DNA of 64,000 bases from Oscheius onirici (taxonomy: Eukaryota > Nematoda > Chromadorea > Rhabditida > Rhabditidae): the NCBI GenBank assembly GCA_932521025.1, contig OW051472.1:9114001-9178000 (forward strand), given 5' to 3'. The position numbers and the translations under genes are program-made. Positions within the stretch are counted from its first letter, which is position 1; every line of letters begins with the position of its first letter. Below the pieces are notes generated by a model. It saw nothing but the letters and a program-made list of their open reading frames with translations, did not search any database and was not told the origin of the DNA. Positions 11,618 to 24,747 of this stretch are shown here, in pieces.

Positions 11618-12758
11618 ATGGCTGCTCCCAAAGAAGACACCTGGGCCTTCCAACCTATCGGATCGCCGTTCCCGGAGAAGCCTGTCAAGTGCAAAGGTCA
11701 GCAGAATCTCTACGTGGCCCTCTGGTACAAGCACGGAAAGCCCATCCATGGTAGAAGCTGGAACAATGGAGGAGTCGTCGAATGCTCGTTCCCATACAAC
11801 AAGGCCGAACTGAAGACGAAGGAACAGCTCGAGGGAAACATCCAAGTCCTGCAGTACAAAGGCGACCACAACAACCTCGGCTTTTGGTACAATTGGATAA
11901 AATACAGCGACCGTTTCGATAATGATGAGAAGGGACGTGAGACGGTTCGCTGTGGTGATAGCTTCCCGCTGCTCTGGAATCGGCCTGAGGGAGCTCTGCT
12001 CGGCTACGTCGACAACAAGACGGAAATCGCCCGCTTCAGTGCCGACGGAAAGGTTTACGAGAAGAGTGGCGGTGAGCTAAGCGGCATGCTGCTGATCGTC
12101 CGTGAGCTGCATGGAGCCCCGCCTGGCTGCCAGTGTTCTACCTGCGTCAAGCTGCCTCCCAAGCCGGTGCCTCGTGTCACGCTGAACCACTGGGCCGACT
12201 TCCGTGCTGGTAACTCGTTTTCTTCTTCAAAAAGTAACGAATTTTATTACAGGTGACCCGTGGCCTACTGAGGAAAAGGTCAAAGCTGTGAACAAGTCGC
12301 TCGACACCCTGCCTGGACACAACCCTGATCAGTACGTCGCCCTCTGGTACCAGCAGGGAGAGCCTGTGATGGGAAGGATCTGGAACGAGAACGGCAAGAT
12401 CGCTGCCAACTTCGGATGGGGCGGCAACGAGTACAAGACGAACATTGGAAGCATCCAGGTCCTCTTCTACCTCAGCGACCACGTCCGCGGCTTCGACTAC
12501 CAGTGGTGCCCGTTCCCGGAAGCTGCTTCGTTTTCCTCCGATAAAGAATGGCACCCTGTGCATGTGAACGGGGTAAAAGGAGACATCAGCCCCGGAGTCA
12601 TCACCTTCAATGGCAAGCAGATCCTCGGAAAGGTCGACGTCCGCAACGAGAGAGCCGCAGCCGCTTTCGATGGAAAAGAAAATGTCCTGGTCGGCCCGGC
12701 AGTTCATTCTACGATGGTTCTCTGTCGCAAGGCCAAGCCCGGATGCAAGCTCGATTGA
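11618..12758 (+). CDS. Two-repeat DUF3421/DM9-like protein
   Basis: Exons 11618..12209 and 12253..12758 (43-base intron, phase 1) give 365 residues without a signal peptide. The two halves are homologous. Half 1 has LYVALWYKHGKPIHGRSWN, NIQVLQYKGDH and GFWYNW. Half 2 has YVALWYQQGEPVMGRIWNE, SIQVLFYLSDH and GFDYQW. The pattern recalls DUF3421 (farnesoic-acid-methyltransferase/DM9-like lectin folds), but that assignment is by eye. GC content and codon use are more biased than in the neighbouring genes, suggesting high expression. A TATA box lies upstream and AATAAA eight bases after the stop codon. Confidence 0.8.
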
Positions 12759-12765
12759 GTAGAGA

Positions 12766-12771
12766 AATAAA
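12766..12771 (+). terminator. Polyadenylation signal of the DUF3421-like gene
   Basis: AATAAA follows the TGA stop at 12756-12758 by seven bases. This is a very short 3'UTR, typical of nematode genes. Confidence 0.65.
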
Positions 12772-12948
12772 GATTCTGACCGGGCAGACTTGTTCTTGGT
12801 GCTTCCTTCTGTTCAGTAGTTCTCACTTACGCGTGTTGCGTCTCTGGTGGTTCTACTGGATTCATGCTGTCTCCGCGACTTCTTTCTCTTCGAGGTTATC
12901 GGAACTCGTGCTCTACTTCCTGCTAGTCTTCTGTGCCTTTGTAGTTTC

Positions 12949-12978
12949 TTTATTTATTTATTTATTTATTTATTTATT
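12949..12978. repeat. TTTA microsatellite, LINE 3' tail
   Basis: About seven tandem TTTA units directly abut the LINE 3' end. Confidence 0.8.
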
Positions 12979-12985
12979 ACGATAA

Positions 12986-15142
12986 TCATATCATTCCGAT
13001 ATGTCGCATCATACTTCTTCTAAAGAGTTCGGGAGACCTGACCGCAACGCCCATCCAGTTTTCGCCACATCTTGTCGTAATATCATCTTTCCACCTGGCT
13101 CTTGGTCTCCCAGCTGTTCTGTACCTGTTCCACGGCCTCCATTCACTTACAATTTTTGTCCAACGACCATCCTCCATACTAGCAATCTTCCGGGCCCAAT
13201 TCCATTTCTTTGTGATCCAGCTGACTCTGACATCTTGCAACTTGACAGCGCCATGTAGCCACTCGTTGGTTCGTCGATCTAGGAGCGTAACTCCCACCAT
13301 TCGTCTCATCATCTTCCGTTGTGCAGTTACAAGCTTGTTCAACTCCTTTTCTCGCAATGTCCACGTTTCTCCAGCGTAGAGAAGAGCCGGTTCAACACAT
13401 TGAGTATACAGCTTGCGTTTGTATCTCATCGGGATTCTTGGGCTGGTGAAAATTTGATGGAATCTGTTGAAGGAGGCCCAAGCTGCTCTGACTCTGCGGT
13501 TGACTTCAAGTGAAGCGTTACCATCGAAAGACAACCTCGATCCAAGGAAGACGAAGTCCGCGCAGTACGGAACCATTTTGTCGTTGATAAGAACAGGTAG
13601 TTCTTGTCTGTTCGTCATCACATTAGACTTCTCCACATTGATCTGGAGTCCGACTTTCGCACTTTCCGACGATAGCGTGCTCATCATATGTTGAAGGCCC
13701 TGGGCTGAATGAGATAGCAAGACAGCGTCATCAGCATATCGTAGATTTGTGAGTCGTTGGCCGCCAATGTTCACTCCTTGGTGTTTCCATCTCATTTTTC
13801 GAAAAACACTTTCCAATACAGCCGAGAAAAGTGCGGGTGAGACTGTGTCTCCTTGTAAGACACCTCTCTTGACCTCGATCGGGACTTTCTTTCCAATCAC
13901 CTTGACAGCTACTTCCGAGTGAGCGTATATGAGACGTAAGATTTTTACAATCTTCAGTGGTATTCCTTGGTCGGAGAGTGACGTCCATAGGGCTGTTCTT
14001 TCGACGGTGTCAAAGGCTTTTGCATAATCTATGAACCCAATGTACAGTGGAAAGTTGTACTCCTTGCTTCTTTGCATGAGATCTCCGAGTACTTGGATGT
14101 TGTCTGAGGTCGAATATGTCTGTCTGAACCCCGTCTGTTCCGGAGGTTGATTGGCATCAAGTATCTTCCACATTCTTTCTCCGAGAATTGAGGTAAACAG
14201 CTTGTAGACGACGGAGAGGAGTGCTATCGGCCTGTAGTTCTTGATCATCAAGGGATCTCCTTTTTTGTAAAGTAGAGAGATCGTCGTATCGGCTAGTTGA
14301 TGAGGAAGTTGCTCTTTTTGAAGTATTTCGTTGAAGATGATAGTCAGATGTGGAGTGATGAATTCTTTAGTCGCAAGAATCATATCGGACGTAACATGAT
14401 CTGGTCCAGCTGCTTTTCCTCTTTTCAACTTTGAAATGGCTTTTTCAACCTCACTTGACAGGATGTAAGAGACATCGTGATCGGGAGCAGTCAGAGGCAA
14501 GCTGGCAGCGTTTTGTGAAGAGTACAGCTTGTTGTAGAAGGAACGGACTACTTCTCGAACATCGGAGGGGTCGTTGACAGTTGTACCAGCACTATTATTC
14601 AGCTGAGAAAGGCAGTTCCTCTGTACTTGGTTTGAACGTTGAGCTCTCAGCAAACTTTTTCCTTGTATCAGAGCGTCACGTAAACAATTGTAGTGTTTCG
14701 TTCGTAGATCTTCTTTCAAGGACTCTCTCAGGGCTCTAGACGCGACTGAGAACTCTACTCGACTACGGCGTGTTACACGTCGATTCATCAGTGTATGTCG
14801 TTTAGAGAATAGCTCCTTGGTTCGTTCAGAGATAAAAGAAGTCCTAGGGAGAGGTTCTGACGATACTTCGGCGGCAGATAGAAGAGTTTGCTTCAGATGA
14901 GAGTATCCAGTAACTTGAGTACATTGAGCATGCGTTTCGATGGCATATTTGAACAGTTCTTTGTTCATCCGCATTTGTGGTCTTTTGGCAGCGTTTCCTA
15001 GCTTTCTGTAGGGCGGAATCTTCAGCTTTCCCATCAGAAGGCGATGGTCAGATATGAAATTCAGTCTGCCCATTACGTCGACGTCCGTGAAGAGGCCAGG
15101 AGACGATGAAAGTACGTAGTCGATTTCATTACGCGTTTCCAT
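12986..15142 (-). CDS. Reverse transcriptase ORF of the LINE
   Basis: 718 codons without a stop. The N-terminal ETRNEIDYVL and SDHRLL are the closing motifs of an AP-type endonuclease. RT motifs follow: KRGKAAGPDHVTSDM, YRPIALLSVVYKL, FIDYAKAFDTVER, RGVLQGDTVSPALF and the catalytic LRYADDAVLLSH. The C-terminus has GRPRARWKDD, common in arthropod and nematode LINE proteins. The enzyme would copy its RNA at a nicked target. The long intact frame suggests recent insertion, but the missing endonuclease makes it non-autonomous. Confidence 0.88.
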   Translation of the reverse strand: METRNEIDYVLSSSPGLFTDVDVMGRLNFISDHRLLMGKLKIPPYRKLGNAAKRPQMRMNKELFKYAIETHAQCTQVTGYSHLKQTLLSAAEVSSEPLPRTSFISERTKELFSKRHTLMNRRVTRRSRVEFSVASRALRESLKEDLRTKHYNCLRDALIQGKSLLRAQRSNQVQRNCLSQLNNSAGTTVNDPSDVREVVRSFYNKLYSSQNAASLPLTAPDHDVSYILSSEVEKAISKLKRGKAAGPDHVTSDMILATKEFITPHLTIIFNEILQKEQLPHQLADTTISLLYKKGDPLMIKNYRPIALLSVVYKLFTSILGERMWKILDANQPPEQTGFRQTYSTSDNIQVLGDLMQRSKEYNFPLYIGFIDYAKAFDTVERTALWTSLSDQGIPLKIVKILRLIYAHSEVAVKVIGKKVPIEVKRGVLQGDTVSPALFSAVLESVFRKMRWKHQGVNIGGQRLTNLRYADDAVLLSHSAQGLQHMMSTLSSESAKVGLQINVEKSNVMTNRQELPVLINDKMVPYCADFVFLGSRLSFDGNASLEVNRRVRAAWASFNRFHQIFTSPRIPMRYKRKLYTQCVEPALLYAGETWTLREKELNKLVTAQRKMMRRMVGVTLLDRRTNEWLHGAVKLQDVRVSWITKKWNWARKIASMEDGRWTKIVSEWRPWNRYRTAGRPRARWKDDITTRCGENWMGVAVRSPELFRRSMMRHIGMI

Positions 15143-15380
15143 ATTAGGGGAAATTGTAGTTTCTTGGTTTAATATATCTAAGTCGTCAAGTGTTCTGGTA
15201 GCACCACCTAGATAAAGAAAAGTTCGGTTAACAAAATGAATGTTTTATGAACTGTCTTGTACTTCTTCCCATATCCCCTCATTTTATTCTTTGATTTTCT
15301 CTAGACAGGGTGTCTGGCTAGTAAGCTTATACTTCCTCTAGCAGCCGAACTTTAGGCCTATCTCTACGAGTTCTCATGAA

Positions 15381-15905
15381 AGGAATCGGTTCGTTTTCCC
15401 AAAGTTCTTGAAGCATGGATTTTTTTTTTGCTGGAGCTGGAATGAAGCGGTCCGGAACGTCAAAAAGGCTAGGCATCCTGACTAGACATGGCTGACGGGC
15501 CGGGCCGGCCCGCGGGGAAATTTTAGAAAAAGGGGTGTTTTTTTTTTTACCAAAATCTGCATTTTTTCGTCATTTTTTGTAAAAAAGTTCAGCAAAATAT
15601 AACAATATTATTATTCTTTGATTTAGTTCTAGAATGCGCTAAAATGCGCTATAATATGACCATCTTCATTTTTGGTCCGATCCCGGTCCGACGGCCAAGT
15701 CTGGCCAAGTCAAATTTTCAGTCAGGATTAGACATGGCTCCGGGCCGGCCCGGCCTGGAGCCATGTCTAATCCTGACTGAAAATTGAACAGAAAAAAAGA
15801 AAATGAACAGAATAATAATTGAAAGAGGAAGAAAAGTGAATTGATAAGAATTTTGCAACAGCGGTCAGCTGGACAAACAAGCTTCTAGATGGATCTTTCG
15901 GAAGG
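15381..15905 (-). pseudogene. Broken copy B of the 10561-11226 gene
   Basis: 15381-15480 repeats exon 1 (MPSLFDVPDRFIP then APAKKKSMLQELWENEP) but lacks the eleven residues PDEPATFWCEL. 15773-15905 repeats the upstream region of the intact gene (CAACAGCGGTCAGCTGGAC and flanks). The two parts are separated by an inserted GGCCGGG-family element. No second exon follows, so it cannot make the family protein. Confidence 0.7.
15483..15703. mobile_element. Non-autonomous element, GGCCGGG family, copy 2
   Basis: Inverted relative to copy 1 at 1131-1371. It opens TAGACATGGCTGACGGGCC and ends near GGCCAAGTCTGG. Directly beyond, 15725-15773 is a tight palindrome built from GACATGGCTCCGGGCC and its complement, plus an inverted scrap of the host promoter (TTTTCAGTCAGGATTA). 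This indicates a complex insertion just upstream of the start codon of copy B. Confidence 0.65.
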
Positions 15906-16165
15906 TATTGAAATCATGTGGCGGTTGAAAACCAACATGGAGATTTTTGAGACACTTAAAAAGTAAGTTAGTCTCTCTGCTCCAATCGCAACTGCCTTTA
16001 GAAGAAAACCTTACGAAAGAGGTCCTTTCTAGAAGCAGCCAGTATGTTTGCTTAGCCGATGAGCTGGTGCAACAATCTTATCAGTTCATACCCTTTTAGT
16101 TGGTGCCTTTCAACTTTTCCTCCCCATACTTTTATACTCGTAACAAAAGAAATCTTTCAGTCAAA

Positions 16166-16473
16166 ATGTCCAGTATCTACGACGTTCCGGAACTCTTGAT
16201 TCCGGACGAGCCGGCCACTTTCGAACGAGAACTGACGCCGATTTCGCAACAAAAGACCATGCTGCAAGAACTTTGGGAAAATGAACCTATGGAATTTATC
16301 GTTCGTGAAATTTTATGAATTTTCACAATAAGAATTTAGGAAGGTTCTGAACCGGTAGAACAGCTCGGGAATCTGATCAGACAGATTCTAAACAGAGCCC
16401 TGAGGGTTGTCAAGAGCAACGACATAAGGATGATCTGATCAGAATTTACTCTGAACTGTATTTGAGTCTGTAA
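16166..16473 (+). pseudogene. Internally deleted copy C of the 10561-11226 gene
   Basis: Exon 1 is intact (MSSIYDVPELLIPDEPATF to NEPMEFI), followed by the same 39-base intron. Exon 2 reads GSEPVE and then jumps straight to QLGNLIRQILNRAL, losing about 110 residues of the middle. A one-base frame slip near 16430 then separates KSNDIR from DLIRIYSELYLSL, which matches the family C-terminus in another frame. TTTCAG precedes the ATG as in the intact gene. It is probably non-functional, though a short protein ending at the early TGA could still be made. Confidence 0.65.
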
Positions 16474-16570
16474 ATATTGTGTTCATATTCATTCAGTTAC
16501 AGATGACTAGAATCTACTCGTGTAAATAAATAAACGCTCACAATTCTGGTACATAGAGAAGAAAATTTGT

Positions 16571-18991
<2,421 letters not shown>

Positions 18992-21382
18992 TCTTCTGGA
19001 AACAAAATCAAATTTATGAGCTGAATGAGAAGAAGAGTCAATAACGAGAGACGTGGCAAGATGGACAAACAAGGTGGGCCCACCTTTTGAACCAGAAGTG
19101 GGGCGACAAGTGAGCTGTTTAAAGCGAAAATTTGAAATAAAAATCCATCGTCAACAAGAGTTTTAAAAGCGACACTTAGAAATTCGATAAATTGAGAAAA
19201 AATGCAAGATAACCAAAGCGGGTAGAGGGGGGAAGGGTCAATACTTTTGCGTCAACAGCTGTGTGTTGTACGTGCCAAAAACAACTCCGGGGGAGCAGTC
19301 GAGGAGAGGATTCGATTCGGGGAAATGTCGTTTTTGGGATTGGATGGACTGAAGCAAGATTTCAAGCCTTTTAAGGGGTTTCACTTTACAACAAGAGAGT
19401 AAGGAGTGGGAGGAGGGTTCGGCCTCCAAAAATAGGCTCTTGATCAGATTGAATGAACTACCAGAGTGCTCTAATTTGTTCTGGTTGTTCCATTGATACC
19501 ATGGAGATGGGACAGATCTCGGTATTATGAAGATGTACACAACTATATACAATTTACCAGCACTTATTTTAAGCGACTTGTGTTTCTTTTTAGCATTGAT
19601 CACCCGGTTGTGACGTCACTTGACGACAGTTCTGTTTAACACATGTTGTACGGGCGGTAACGGTTAATCGAGTGAGTTCAAGTTAGGTCAAACAGGGAGA
19701 TTATTGGTCTGAAATCTCACAATGTGAAATTCCTGAAAGTTCTACTTCTATGAGCTTGATAAGTTATGAGCAAATAATTTCAGTGCAAAAGTCAAAAGGA
19801 TCCGGAAATAAAAAGCTATACTAGTCGGAGCTCATTTTCTTTCATTGTTCATGATCTTGGTATACATATTTCAGTCTCGAAAAACCTCACAGCGAAGCAT
19901 GACGGGTATTTAACCAAAAATTTCTGTGCAAGTGTCAGAGGGGTCCCGAAATAAAACTCTTAGGGCTTAACTTTAGGATGCTAGATTTACTGAAATTCGG
20001 TGAAATCCTATCTTAATTAAAACCTCGCAAAAATCCTTGTCTTTCGGAGACTCATCGATGACACTCAAAGTGAGTTCCTCGAGCGACCGAACGAAGCCGA
20101 TATGCCCGCAGACTGAATTTAGACAGATTGTAATGCGGACCGTGGGTGATACCACGTCTTCACTTAATGAGACGCCAATTTTTTTTCGTAGACAATGAAC
20201 AGATCTCACCAAAACAAAAGGCAAAAGGTATCAACCTATCAATGGATCTGAAAAACTTTTTTCAGCATTCCCATTGCTCCGTCTCTCCACTTTCCCCAAA
20301 ACATCCAAACATACACAGGAAGGTAGAGACAAAAGAGCGCTTGATTCCGCCCGAGTTCATCCGCTTCCATATCTGCTTGCCACAACTCGGTCAATCCACA
20401 AAGAGTGCAGACGAAGCCCCTCTAGAATTAGAAACAAACAATCCCTCATGTATCCTCGAGGATTATGGCTCTCTTGTGCCGTGTATCAATATCAGCAATC
20501 AAGAAAGAAGGTATTCTAATCCACAGCAGCCCTTAATCGTCCCCGAGCCCATTTCCTGTCAGCTCTTTTTACGTAATTCTTTCCTCGACAAATTAGGGCA
20601 GTGTTTCTAGAGAGTGCAACTTTCTCCGGATATGAGGTCCTCTTCCTGATGGCTCTGATCGAGTGTTTAGCTCTCTTCCCTTCATAACATTCACGTTTGA
20701 TCGATACGTTTTTGACGGGAAAACTTGCCAGTAAGTAGGGATTAGGCTAATGACATTTGGAGAATAAGGCTAAGACTCTGGTACAAGATTTGTCTAACCT
20801 TTTCCCGTAAAAAGTAGCAAGCATCTCGTAGTGATAAATTTTGTATCAAATGGCCTGATCAGATTTATAGATAGGCTAAACTTCTTTCCAGCATCTGTAT
20901 GTTACAGTTTTCTAACTTCGGTTTTTATGCAGGACTGGGACCAGTAGACAAGAGGAGCCTGGCCACGAGATTTGTAGCTGGAAAAAGACGGTCAACTAAG
21001 ATAATCTTTTATTCGAAAATGTATGTCCAAAGTTTTTCAAAAATTGCGGGAAATACAGTTGAGAAAGAATATATCAGAACTTGATTCCTTTTGTCCTCTT
21101 CCAAGAAGTGTGAGTACTATTTTTTATTCAACCTGCAAAATTCTAGAGTATTTTCAGTTTTCTAAGAAAAAGCTCTAGAAAACACACAGGAGTAAATTAC
21201 ATTACCATTGAATTTTTGAAGTAAGTTCAGCTGAACGATTCCGTGACAGAGGTCATCTCGAGACTCTTGAATAAAATCACGCGATTAATAATGTACCTCG
21301 TGTATACCTTCCCGTTCCGGAAATATCCTGTCTGCGTTCTCTTTATAGCCTTTCCGAAGACAAAAATCCAATTTTTAGAAGA
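18992..21382. other. Divergent intergenic region between gpi-1 and mec-2
   Basis: Probably carries promoters of both genes. A palindromic CRE, TGACGTCA, lies at 19611-19618. Apart from the short antisense frame at 19973-20224, nothing is recognised as coding. Confidence 0.4.
19973..20224 (-). pseudogene. Possible F-box-associated gene fragment
   Basis: 83 codons with protein-like content. SLEELTLSVIDES and FCEVLIKIGFHRIS resemble the leucine-rich FTH region of nematode F-box proteins. No start exon, F-box or continuation is seen. It may be a relic or a chance frame. Confidence 0.25.
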
Positions 21383-22723
21383 ATGTCTTCTCCACCAGCT
21401 CCCGCCTCTCCCACGCATTTGACGCCATTGCAGGGCCGACAGCTCAGCATCACGACAGAAGAGGGCCAGCAGCACACGAAATTGGAACAGAAGCCGGAAA
21501 GGAAACACAAAAAGGTAGGTGTTCCAAAAGGTCTTTTAACTGAGATTGCCTAGGCCATTACCGTGTTTTGTTCTTAACAGGTGAGAGTTCTGGACAAACT
21601 ACCGTTGAAGAAATAATAAAGAGCAGAAGATTTTTAAACTTATATCCTATGGTTTAACCGGTCCTGGACTACTAAAGTTCTATGCAATTACCGTAAATGT
21701 TTGAATAGAGGCACTGCGCCATTATTCGAACACAAAAAATACGCAAATGCGTACGCATTTTTTCGTATTGATGACGACATTTTTTAACTTTTTCATTATT
21801 TTTCACTGGTGGCCAGTATACTTGGGCACGAGCCGAAATTTTTAGGCTCGAGCTTTTTTTGACCCGGCTCGAGAGGCTTGGTCGAGCCGAGTCTGTTTTT
21901 TTAAGAGACCGAGCCGAGCTGGCTCGTGGACCCTCTTCGAGCCAAGCCGGCTCGACGGTCAAAAACAGGCTCGGCTCGAGCTGCCCAAGTATAGTAGCCA
22001 GGATCCATATCTGTATGGGAAAAATACTAGGAAAGTCGAGAAATAATTTCTTCAATCCGAAAAAAATGCGTACGTAATTGCGCATTTCTTCGAATAGTGG
22101 CGCAGTGCCTCTATTCAAATATTTAAGGGATGTTCACGGACAGACCAATGCCCCTGCCAGGAGGAGATTATAATTTGGCATTCGTTTCGAAACATTTGAT
22201 CGCATCCTGTTCGATCACAATTTTACATCCTCCTTTTAAACCAGGAAGACTATAGGGCTTCAACACTCTGACGAGTGCCCTTTCTGTCTTTACTACCACA
22301 CGTGGCCGACTAATATCTAAATTGTGAGACATTCAGCGCTGTAAAACACGCCCAGAAATACCCCTTGTTTTCTGGGTTTAAGGATTTATATATTGTCATG
22401 TCCTGCTCCCATTGATCGAAACCTCCTCCACATACTAATCTGTAGTGTTTTCCAAGTACCAGGGATTAATGATGAGAGGCTGAATCAATCAGTCTGTGTT
22501 TCAATCTCTCTCTAACCAGAAACTTTCCAGATCGTTGCCCTGTCTGGAGAAGAATCCGTCGAGATGACCAACACGCCGCCGCCGCCCGTCTCTTTGGCCA
22601 ACAAGAACAACCGCTTCCGGTACCCTGCCCTGTTTTCCAAATTTCAGTATTAGTTCCAGCCAGGCACATGCCTCTTTCCGCATTCGCATGCTTCAGGAAC
22701 AACACGGTTCCGGATTTGAACCT
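21383..22723 (+). CDS. mec-2: mec-2 distal leader 1 (alternative 5' exons)
   Basis: Candidate exons are 21383..21514 (MSSPPAPASPTHLTPLQ, ends KHKK), 22531..22619 (SGEESVEMTNTPPPPV) and 22648..22723 (ASFRIRMLQEQHGSGFEP). The last ends in phase 0 and joins 26235..26340 in frame, which in turn ends in phase 1 like the other leaders. That would give a proline/serine-rich N-terminus on stomatin. The gap 22620-22647 would be only 28 bases, near or below the practical intron minimum, so this join is uncertain. Assignment to mec-2 rests on strand, phase and absence of any other downstream gene. Confidence 0.5.
21694..22125. mobile_element. Foldback MITE, family III variant, with a nested element
   Basis: The ends GAATAGAGGCACTGCGCCA and GGCGCAGTGCCTCTATTC are inverted. 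Inner GCGTACGCATTTTTTCG and CGAAAAAAATGCGTACG-type blocks relate it to family III. A second element (21817-21993) is inserted in the middle. Located in the first distal mec-2 intron. Confidence 0.65.
21817..21993. mobile_element. Nested GGCTCGAG-rich inverted-repeat element
   Basis: Bounded by TATACTTGGGCACGAGCC and GGCTCGAGCTGCCCAAGTATA, which are inverted. The interior is filled with GAGCC and GGCTCG motifs. It splits the surrounding family III element. Confidence 0.65.
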
Positions 22724-24747
22724 GTACGTTTTGGAATTCGTTGTGCGGGTCGCGGTTTTCTTCACTCTTCTTTTTTCTTGTTTTTTTTTGTTTCGCTGGA
22801 TTTCTTTGTACTGCACTTACCCTTCCCATTCTATGAGCTACGGGTGTGGGGATTAACGCGTCATATTCGTTAGTGTTTTCAGGCACTTACTATTAATAAG
22901 TTGCCTTCCCTATCCACGTGTGTTGCTACTCAGTCACCCGAATAAGTTTGTTGTTCTCTTGACTGAACGTTTTTGACGACATACTTTAGGAATGGTGCTG
23001 TTTTGGCTTTGTTTCAGGATAGTTTCCTTTATCAACTTTTCCTGATCTCACCAGACATTGATGGCTAACAACTATTATGAACCTGGAATAAAAAAAAACT
23101 AGAAAAATTTCCTCGGGTGTTCAGTTGCATCTTCGAGCAATATCTAGCAATTCAACAGCTCCTTTGAGATTTCTGCTTGAAATCAAAAGGTGGTTTACAA
23201 CTTTTCTACTCCTCGAGAAGGTTGAATCTGGCTCTAAACAAAAACATTGGAAGGTATGATAACTCTTAAAAACGGTGCCTTTTACAAGATTATACCACTT
23301 AGAATCTGTGGGGTTGTAATTTTTCCCCAGGATTTTTGACCAAACTTCGGCAGTTTCAACTTGTCTGCTTCCAATTTTACTAGAGTACAGTAATTGCCCG
23401 CTGATCAATTAGTTTTAATGAAAAGTTACTATTAAAATGAGTCATAAAATATAGAGTACTCTTATTCCTAGGCTAGACGACAAATGACCCGGAAATTCAG
23501 CTTAATTATGCCAATGAACAAGTGTACCGCTGGCTTTTTGACCCCAAAAAAAGACGATTCCCTAAAAACAATAGATGCTCCATTGGAACATTGCTCTTTT
23601 CATTGGCTTTAATTGCTTCCTCGACACGATTAATCGTGAGCCAAGGCAGAGAGCCTCTTCGAAACTTCTCCTTTCTGCATCTGGTAATAAATGCCGAGTG
23701 GACAGATGTTCGTCGGGTCCTCGCTTACTAATTTCGATATTATTTACTCCGAGGCTCATTTTAGCTTTAGCTTCTGCTGAAGCAAGATTTGGAAGCCATA
23801 TCTTCGGGAGATTGGGCCGTAGTTCATGGTTGTTGACCATGGGCCGAGGTGTTCCTTACTCTCTTCGCCTCTATCTTTTTGTTCGGAATTTTTGTAATGC
23901 ATGAATTAACTCTTTCTTCAGGCGAAATAACAGTAATTTTTTGGCTGATTTAGTTACAGTTTTTAGTAAAAAAAAGTCTACGGGAGCTCTCCCAGATCCT
24001 AATGTTGTCCTTGAATCCCTTCTATGTTCAAACGTCAATGATTTCTTTTCATTTACTGGTAATATAGCCAGCCAAATGCGTTCTACCTCGAATGGTTTGT
24101 CGTTCAAATAGATGTCACTTTGGACAAACCGACTCTTGTACAAGAAGCCATAACAGGGCGTAATTGAAGCTCATTGTTAGATAACCGATAGGACACATTT
24201 CTCGGAGCTTTAGATGCAAAAAAAAACGAGGCCAGATTGATCTTCTCTGTTCAAATCTATTCCGTTCAGACGAGTCGAGACTGCTTGATGGAATAGGGAG
24301 ACCATCATGAATCTTTCCTCTCAACCGATAACACCTCGTCACAAGTCTTCTCTTATCCCTCTTCGGCTTATCCCCATATTTACAAGCCTCCCGATCCCTC
24401 TCATTTCTGCCTCTTTGAGGCTATTTCTCTTCGTTTTTTTTCTTCTGGCATTGAAGATCGGAAGAGCTGCATCGGAAATGTTTAATTCACGGACGGCTTT
24501 TAGCGATTCAGGTGCACTTTTAGGAACACTCTTGACTTTCAGATGAAATCTGTAATGTATCCCTCTGTCTTGAAGACGGTCCGAAAGGGCTTTCTTTCAG
24601 TAAAAATTTGAAAAATTTTCTCTGTCAAACTACTCCTGATCAATCTGAACACAAACTATCCAAACCTTTTTACCCTGACTTGCTCTTCACTGAACTTTCT
24701 CCTGAACGCTATCTATTTTTTCCAACGCTCTATTCACAGCTTCTAGA
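22724..24747. other. Distal mec-2 intron, no exon recognised
   Basis: An antisense frame of 95 codons at 23121-23408 is open but has no splice context. Otherwise nothing is recognised. Confidence 0.4.

Larger units (their letters stand above)
12949..15260 (-). mobile_element. 5'-truncated non-LTR retrotransposon (LINE)
   Basis: It reads right to left and ends in a TTTA-unit microsatellite (12949-12978, AAAT units on its own strand), the simple tail usual for RTE-like elements. The long ORF starts inside the last part of the endonuclease domain. Sequence up to about 15260 still reads as endonuclease remnant (TFLYLGGATRT in frame) before a stop codon, so the 5' part is missing. Confidence 0.85.

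Noticed and set aside
19238-19603. 121-codon antisense frame downstream-side of the gpi-1/mec-2 spacer
   Set aside because: Low-complexity composition, no homology pattern and no neighbouring exons.
20146-20610. 154-codon frame before mec-2
   Set aside because: No domain or splice evidence. It shares a short VPEPISC-coding stretch with 35836, which I judged a short chance or repeat match.
23121-23408. 95-codon antisense frame in a mec-2 intron
   Set aside because: Somewhat protein-like, but without donor/acceptor partners or a recognisable family.
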